The translations under genes were made by a program, and so were the position numbers. The notes beneath the pieces are model-generated. The model was not told the origin of the DNA and did no database searches. It was given only the letters and a program-made list of their open reading frames with translations. A stretch of DNA of 6,680 nucleotides from an uncultured bacterium. Lineage in GTDB: Bacteria; Oederibacteriota; PGYV01; CAILUR01. Below are positions 1 to 4,104 of this stretch, one piece after another. Each line of letters begins with the position of its first letter. Position 1 is the first letter of the stretch. Where the stretch lies: positions 1 through 6,680 of the forward strand of contig CAILUR010000097.1 in assembly GCA_903837445.1 (NCBI GenBank), given 5' to 3'.

Positions 1-381
1 CTCACTACTGCTGGCCTGATAAAACCGGATATTTTTATTTATCAATTTTATTGATTCCAGCACATTGATTACTCCGAGGGCGACAATATCAGAAGTCAAG
101 ATAGGAGCATCCCAAGAGACAGGCACAAAAGACATAGCGGCAAGATTATACACTTCATCCGGGTTGGAAATTTTAATCGCTTTAAAAATAGAACCAAAAT
201 CAGTCACATCCGCATTAATAAGTTCAAGCCGATTTTTTATATGGTCTATTCTCTCCATATTAGGATTGCTTACCCGTCTTGTAGTCCCAAACACTTTGTA
301 CCCTTTTTCAAGCAACAGTTCTGCCATATACGAGCCATCTTGCCCAGTAATTCCAGTTATTAAAGCTATTTTCTTTTTCAT
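1..381 (-). CDS. gmd: GDP-mannose 4,6-dehydratase, N-terminal 127 residues (cut by window edge)
   Basis: Converts GDP-D-mannose to GDP-4-keto-6-deoxy-D-mannose in the cytoplasm, the first step towards GDP-L-fucose, GDP-D-rhamnose and GDP-perosamine. Translating the minus strand from ATG 381 gives an extended-SDR Rossmann start: GITGQDGSYMAELLLEKGY with the GxxGxxG loop (10-16), cofactor-binding-type Arg35-Arg36 in GTTRRVS, acidic DVTD (58-61), NLAAMSFVPVSW (79-90), LTSDIVALGVINVLE (95-109) and RFYQASSSE (119-127). The last residue in the window, Glu127, aligns with the catalytic Glu of E. coli Gmd (Glu134 in TSE); Ser125 takes the place of its Thr132. The Tyr-x-x-x-Lys pair would lie beyond the edge. 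Met83 replaces the Gln common in NLAAQS. The family is usually about 320-370 residues, so roughly a third is present. The start codon overlaps the upstream stop (ATGA), implying coupled translation. GDP-6-deoxy-lyxo-hexulose reductases and other SDR epimerases are less likely because of the GITGQDG and QASSSE signatures. Confidence 0.9.
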   Translation of the reverse strand, partial: MKKKIALITGITGQDGSYMAELLLEKGYKVFGTTRRVSNPNMERIDHIKNRLELINADVTDFGSIFKAIKISNPDEVYNLAAMSFVPVSWDAPILTSDIVALGVINVLESIKLINKNIRFYQASSSE

Positions 382-1082
382 TGTTTACCTCTCCCGTTTT
401 TTTTATCAAAAAGTTCATTAAAAAATAAGTTCAGTATTTTCAAACCTGTCGGCAGGGACTTTGCCTTACTTTTCCCTCCTATCCGGTTGCCTTCAATTGT
501 TGGGATTTCTTTTATTTTATATGCTTTTTTTAGGGCCCTTATACTCATTTGAAATTCTATGGCAAAGCCCTCGGCATCAAGCGCAAGTTCAAGAAACTTA
601 TCTCTTTTCAAACCCCTAAACCCATTGATAGTATCAGTCATATAAATAACTGTTCTGTTAAAAAAGGTATTGACCGCCAAAGTAAATATTTTATTCGCCC
701 ATTTGCGAAATGGAAAAACTTGTCCATCCTCTTCGTTGCGCGACCCTTTCATAAAACGGGAAGCAATCACCATATCATTTCCAGCCTCAAGTTCATTAAA
801 TAATTTATCCACATCCTCAATAGCTTCATTTCCATCAGGGCTGTAATACACTATCAAGTCGCTCGTAGAAATATTTGCAGCCAGATTAAACGCTATTCCG
901 CGACCGCGTTTTTCCTGAATATGTATGGGCACTCCTTTTTCCCTGAAGAACTCAATAGTCCCATCAGTAGAGCCGCCATCCACCACAAATACCTCGTCAT
1001 ATTTTTTCCAGGGTATTTTGTCATACATTTGTTTAACCGCATCTATCTCATTTAAAGTCATTACCACCAAACATTTTTTCAC
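378..1082 (-). CDS. Family 2 glycosyltransferase, polyprenyl-phosphate hexose synthase-like (DPM1/DPG-like)
   Basis: Soluble GT-A enzyme of 234 residues, predicted to move a hexose from a nucleotide sugar to polyprenyl phosphate at the inner face of the membrane. Visible motifs are the nucleotide-binding strand VVDGGSTDGT (33-42, Asp35), RGRGIAFN (59-66), SPDGN (81-85) where most relatives have a DxD-type motif, ASRFMKGS (107-114), TDTINGFRG (149-157, the 'D-x-T-x-GFR' region of DPM1-like enzymes), and IPTIEGNRIGGKSK (193-206). There is no transmembrane tail, as in the short DPM1 class; residues 209-226 could be an amphipathic membrane-touching helix. The GTG start at 1082 is supported by AGGAG at 1091-1095, eight bases upstream. 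It lies 59 bases after the second GT-C gene, and its TGA overlaps the ATG of gmd. The context suggests it makes the lipid-linked donor for the GT-C enzymes (inference). It could instead be a direct glycan transferase. Sugar specificity is not readable. Confidence 0.85.
   Translation of the reverse strand: MKKCLVVMTLNEIDAVKQMYDKIPWKKYDEVFVVDGGSTDGTIEFFREKGVPIHIQEKRGRGIAFNLAANISTSDLIVYYSPDGNEAIEDVDKLFNELEAGNDMVIASRFMKGSRNEEDGQVFPFRKWANKIFTLAVNTFFNRTVIYMTDTINGFRGLKRDKFLELALDAEGFAIEFQMSIRALKKAYKIKEIPTIEGNRIGGKSKAKSLPTGLKILNLFFNELFDKKNGRGKQ
388..395 (-). promoter_or_regulatory. Ribosome binding site of gmd inside the 3' end of the GT2 gene
   Basis: The minus strand reads GGGAGAGGTAAACA before ATG 381. 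The purine-rich GAGAGG ends six bases before the ATG and lies within the last codons of the GT2 gene (Gly-Arg-Gly-Lys-Gln). Together with the ATGA overlap it fits reinitiation or coupled translation of gmd. Confidence 0.6.
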
Positions 1083-1090
1083 TTTACGCT

Positions 1091-1095
1091 CTCCT
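1091..1095 (-). promoter_or_regulatory. Ribosome binding site (AGGAG) fixing the GTG start of the GT2 gene
   Basis: The minus strand reads CAGGAGAGCGTAAA then GTG. AGGAG lies eight bases before the GTG at 1082, an ideal spacing. This supports the non-ATG start over the internal ATG seven codons later, which would remove the first beta-strand of the nucleotide-binding fold. Confidence 0.75.
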
Positions 1096-1105
1096 GTATT
1101 TCAGC

Positions 1106-1134
1106 ATTATATATTAAAACGATTTGCTTTTAAA
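1106..1134 (-). promoter_or_regulatory. Possible sigma-70-type promoter before the GT2-gmd pair
   Basis: On the minus strand there is a perfect TATAAT (1106-1111), 17 bases downstream of TTTAAA (1129-1134), which matches four of six TTGACA positions. A start about seven bases downstream would leave a leader of roughly 20 bases containing the AGGAG site. The gap is very AT-rich, so a chance match is quite possible. If real, it would let the GT2 and gmd genes be expressed without the two large membrane proteins. Confidence 0.35.
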
Positions 1135-1141
1135 TATTTAT

Positions 1142-4012
1142 TTAATACGACAACATCCTTTCTGGCACAGGCGCTATTTTTTCTCCATTTGGAGTTACCA
1201 TATAAAAGACAGTCCATAGGCCCAGACTATATTGATTTATCTTCACTTTCAACTTATGCAAACCCTTTTTTAGTTCCGGTTTAACTACGACTGGCACCCT
1301 GCCAGCTTCTTGTCTCCATACTACAGAAAATACTTTTGCCCCATCAATATATACTTCCGCATCTTGCCCAAACTTTTCCACGCCAAACTCATATTTGCCA
1401 TCTTTCTCCAGCATTATGTTTCCATCCCATTCTACAGTCATTTTATTTTCCCATTTTCTACCTTTCACAGCATTCATAAACCATTTATCATATATCATTG
1501 GCGTGATTTCTTCTCTGAAGAGAACTTTTGGCGCTTTTTCATCAGTCAAACTTCCGAGATAGTATTTCCCCTTAAGACCTGTCTCTTTAAGGTCATTCAC
1601 AAGTTGCCCGTAAGCCAGCGGAACAAAAGTCAAAGCACCGTCCTGTTTAAGATACACTTTTTCTTTACCTGTCAAAGTATTAACTTTTATTTTTACAGGA
1701 CTTATCCCTTCAAAAAGTTTTATCCTTTTTGACACTGTTGTGCCCTGCGCTAATAGTTTTCCGTTTACCCAAAACTCGGCATTATCAAACCCTTCCAATT
1801 TGAAAATATATTCCCCCGTTGAGAATATTCTTATCCCACCTTTCATTTCCCCAGAACTTGCATCTGAAGTATGTTTTATGGTGCCATCCATTACTATGGA
1901 TGCCCCTTCAGTTTTACCATTTATTTTATAATATTTCAGCCCAGCCCAGGCAGCTATGTCTTTTGCAGGTATTCTAAAAGCCACCGCTTCCACCTCAGAA
2001 TTAAACGCATCCGGTAGAAGTGCTCCGATATCCGCTTCTCCCATAGCCCAAGAAGGGATTTTTGTCTGTGCTTTATACACCTGCATAGTAGTGTTTGGAA
2101 GCCTACTCTTTAAAAAGTCAAATTCTTTTTCCGCAAACGATTCCATTATTAACAAAACATCTTTTCCCGTAAGAGGAAACATAAGTAGCCCATCTGGATA
2201 ATTAATAGCAGTGTCCATAATCGCAGGCTTTGTTTTAAAGAAATACATATCCTCGCCTACAAAAGGTCTATGCCCCATTTGTCCCCCAAAAAAATATTTG
2301 CTAAAATATACATCCGCATCAGATTTGGCACTATTGGCTATTTTATTGACATCAAACTCAATCGGCGAATATGCCACCTTCATATCATTGTCATTAAGCA
2401 TATCTTTAAAATATACTTTTAACTCAAGCAGGCACATTAACAAAACTATAATGCTCACTCCATAAACAATAAACTTTTCTAACTTCCCGCCTTTTAAAGA
2501 TAAAAATATATTAATTCCAAAAGCGATAATAAGATAGGTCGCATAAAATGAAATGATTACCCTTTGCGTGCTGGCCTGCGCCCAATAAGCCGAAAAAATA
2601 CCAGGAAACAAACCCACTATTATCAGGATAAGTCCTGCAAAATATTGTCTTGTTCGTAACTTGAACAACATTATTCCCAACCCTATCAAAAAAAACGCTG
2701 CGGGAATAAGCATTAAATTTGGTCTTCCTGGAAAATTCAGCCAGGCATTTTGGCTCCCCTTTACCGTGAACATTTGCAAATAAGATCCCACATTATCAAT
2801 AATATTTTTTGCAGTAGGCATTACTTCCTTGATATGCAATAAATAGGTGTGTGAATTACTTATGATATACATAAATAAAGGCATTGCGGTTATTGCCGCA
2901 GACACCACGACAATAAGCATCATAGAAATATTTTTGGCAAAATCTATTTTCCCATTTTCTTCTTTTTCTTTAAACATTTCAAAGACCATATATATAGCGA
3001 AGACAAGTGGAATAAATTTATTGGCATTATAAAAATAAAGACTGAAGCCCGTTACCACACCCGCAAACAGCGGATATATAAACTTTTTTTTTCTATATCC
3101 CAAAGTAAGGAAATACAAACCCGCCCATATAAATAAAGAAGTAAACTGAAATATATGCATCCACCTTGACAAGTGCATATTCAAATGGTCAGTGGCAAAA
3201 AATAATGCCGCCAACACTGCGGCTTTCCAAGAAACAAAAAGTCTGATATATAAATAAAAAAACAATATCCCCACCACTGTCACAATAGCTGGTAAAAGTC
3301 GCATAGTAGAAAGGCTGACACCTAAAACTTTAAACATAAACGCCAGAATATAATACCCAGGACTTCCCATTTGATGGTCTGATTCGCCTATAAAAACAGT
3401 ATTAGCTGCTCCCCCATTCATAAAAGAGGCAGCCTTTTCAAAGAAAAGCATTTCGTCTGTATTAACACCGGCGAATGCTTCACTGTTTTTATAAACTCTC
3501 AGCACAAGCGCAACTAAAAGAATTACACCCAGCACCACAATTTCTTTAGTACTTAGACTCTCAGTACCCTGCGACTCATTTCCTTTGGAATTTTTTTTCT
3601 GCAAAGTTTTTACTGGAGCAAACATAAAAACTGCCATTCCTATACCCACAAATATAAATTGCAGGACCAGCGGAGTGGAATAAGCTGGAGCTTTTGAAAA
3701 CAGTCTTAAAGTTATCATAGCTATGAACGCACATACAACTACCGCAAGAAAAATTAAAACTTTATTATTTATCTCATAAGTGTCTTTGTACGAAAGAGTG
3801 GGACTTTGCTTTGGAAGGTCTTTTTTACTTTTTTTCCGTTTGTCCACCAACAGGGGTTTTTCAGGTGGGTTTGCAGTTCCAAATAACATTAAAAGTAAAA
3901 ATAAAGAAATACCCAGCATAAGCAAATATACCGGAAAATTCTTTCCTGAATTTATCAAAAAAAACTGAAAGCCCAAAGCAATTACTAATCCCACTGCATA
4001 CAAAATTTTCAT
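1142..4012 (-). CDS. GT-C membrane glycosyltransferase (PMT_2/GT39-like) with tandem PA14-like C-terminal modules, second paralogue
   Basis: A diverged copy of the upstream gene with the same domain order; 956 residues from ATG 4012. Membrane segments lie near 2-20, 26-45, 85-104, 113-134 and 157-173. The outer loop carrying Asp186-Glu187 follows, then about ten core segments to about 532. Lys/Arg-rich linkers (58-68 and 135-144) sit on the same predicted cytoplasmic side, so the DE loop and the C-terminus fall outside. Core motifs match the paralogue: LSRWMH, LYFYNANKFIPL and NFPGRPNLM. Residues 538-690 are a soluble domain I cannot name. Modules at about 700-800 (FWVNGK) and 812-956 (VEWDG, VYIDG at 887-891) resemble PA14 beta-sandwiches. 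The likely role is sugar transfer from a lipid-phosphate donor outside the membrane. Compared with its neighbour it has two extra N-terminal membrane segments. GTG 4018 is an alternative start, but GGAGGG lies 9 bases before ATG 4012 and only 3 before the GTG. Substrate unknown. Confidence 0.88.
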   Translation of the reverse strand: MKILYAVGLVIALGFQFFLINSGKNFPVYLLMLGISLFLLLMLFGTANPPEKPLLVDKRKKSKKDLPKQSPTLSYKDTYEINNKVLIFLAVVVCAFIAMITLRLFSKAPAYSTPLVLQFIFVGIGMAVFMFAPVKTLQKKNSKGNESQGTESLSTKEIVVLGVILLVALVLRVYKNSEAFAGVNTDEMLFFEKAASFMNGGAANTVFIGESDHQMGSPGYYILAFMFKVLGVSLSTMRLLPAIVTVVGILFFYLYIRLFVSWKAAVLAALFFATDHLNMHLSRWMHIFQFTSLFIWAGLYFLTLGYRKKKFIYPLFAGVVTGFSLYFYNANKFIPLVFAIYMVFEMFKEKEENGKIDFAKNISMMLIVVVSAAITAMPLFMYIISNSHTYLLHIKEVMPTAKNIIDNVGSYLQMFTVKGSQNAWLNFPGRPNLMLIPAAFFLIGLGIMLFKLRTRQYFAGLILIIVGLFPGIFSAYWAQASTQRVIISFYATYLIIAFGINIFLSLKGGKLEKFIVYGVSIIVLLMCLLELKVYFKDMLNDNDMKVAYSPIEFDVNKIANSAKSDADVYFSKYFFGGQMGHRPFVGEDMYFFKTKPAIMDTAINYPDGLLMFPLTGKDVLLIMESFAEKEFDFLKSRLPNTTMQVYKAQTKIPSWAMGEADIGALLPDAFNSEVEAVAFRIPAKDIAAWAGLKYYKINGKTEGASIVMDGTIKHTSDASSGEMKGGIRIFSTGEYIFKLEGFDNAEFWVNGKLLAQGTTVSKRIKLFEGISPVKIKVNTLTGKEKVYLKQDGALTFVPLAYGQLVNDLKETGLKGKYYLGSLTDEKAPKVLFREEITPMIYDKWFMNAVKGRKWENKMTVEWDGNIMLEKDGKYEFGVEKFGQDAEVYIDGAKVFSVVWRQEAGRVPVVVKPELKKGLHKLKVKINQYSLGLWTVFYMVTPNGEKIAPVPERMLSY

Positions 4013-4021
4013 TGCCACTTT

Positions 4022-4027
4022 CCCTCC
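4022..4027 (-). promoter_or_regulatory. Ribosome binding site (GGAGGG) favouring ATG 4012 in the second GT-C gene
   Basis: The minus strand reads GGAGGGAAAGTGGCAATG. The site is nine bases from ATG 4012 but only three from the in-frame GTG at 4018, so the ATG is the better start. The difference is just two residues (Met-Ala). Confidence 0.7.
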
Positions 4028-4104
4028 ACACTCATTTTATTATTAAGTTAAAATATTTTTTATTCTATCAAAAGCCAAAACAGAAACAAAGCCTGTCCCA
4101 TTTT

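Noticed and set aside
65..421. Plus-strand open frame of 118 codons
   Set aside because: It lies antisense to the gmd start and the end of the GT2 gene, both of which have clear family motifs and Shine-Dalgarno sites. The translation shows no recognisable domain.
1310..1732. Plus-strand open frame of 140 codons, and other plus-strand frames across 925-2465 and 4801-5950
   Set aside because: All are antisense to the long membrane-protein genes. Their translations are rich in Phe/Ile/Ser in the way expected from reading AT-rich coding DNA backwards, and none has a convincing family match.
4028..4076. Promoter upstream of the second GT-C gene (TTGATA with AT-rich candidates for the -10 box)
   Set aside because: The only TTGATA has no good -10 box at 16-18 bases; the nearest TTAATA needs a 19-base spacer. 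The AT content makes such matches cheap.
4077..4099. Hairpin GGGACAG / CTGTTTT (minus strand) after the first GT-C gene as a terminator
   Set aside because: The stem has only four Watson-Crick pairs plus three G-T pairs, a nine-base loop and no clean T-tract directly after it. It is too weak to call, and the genes look co-transcribed.
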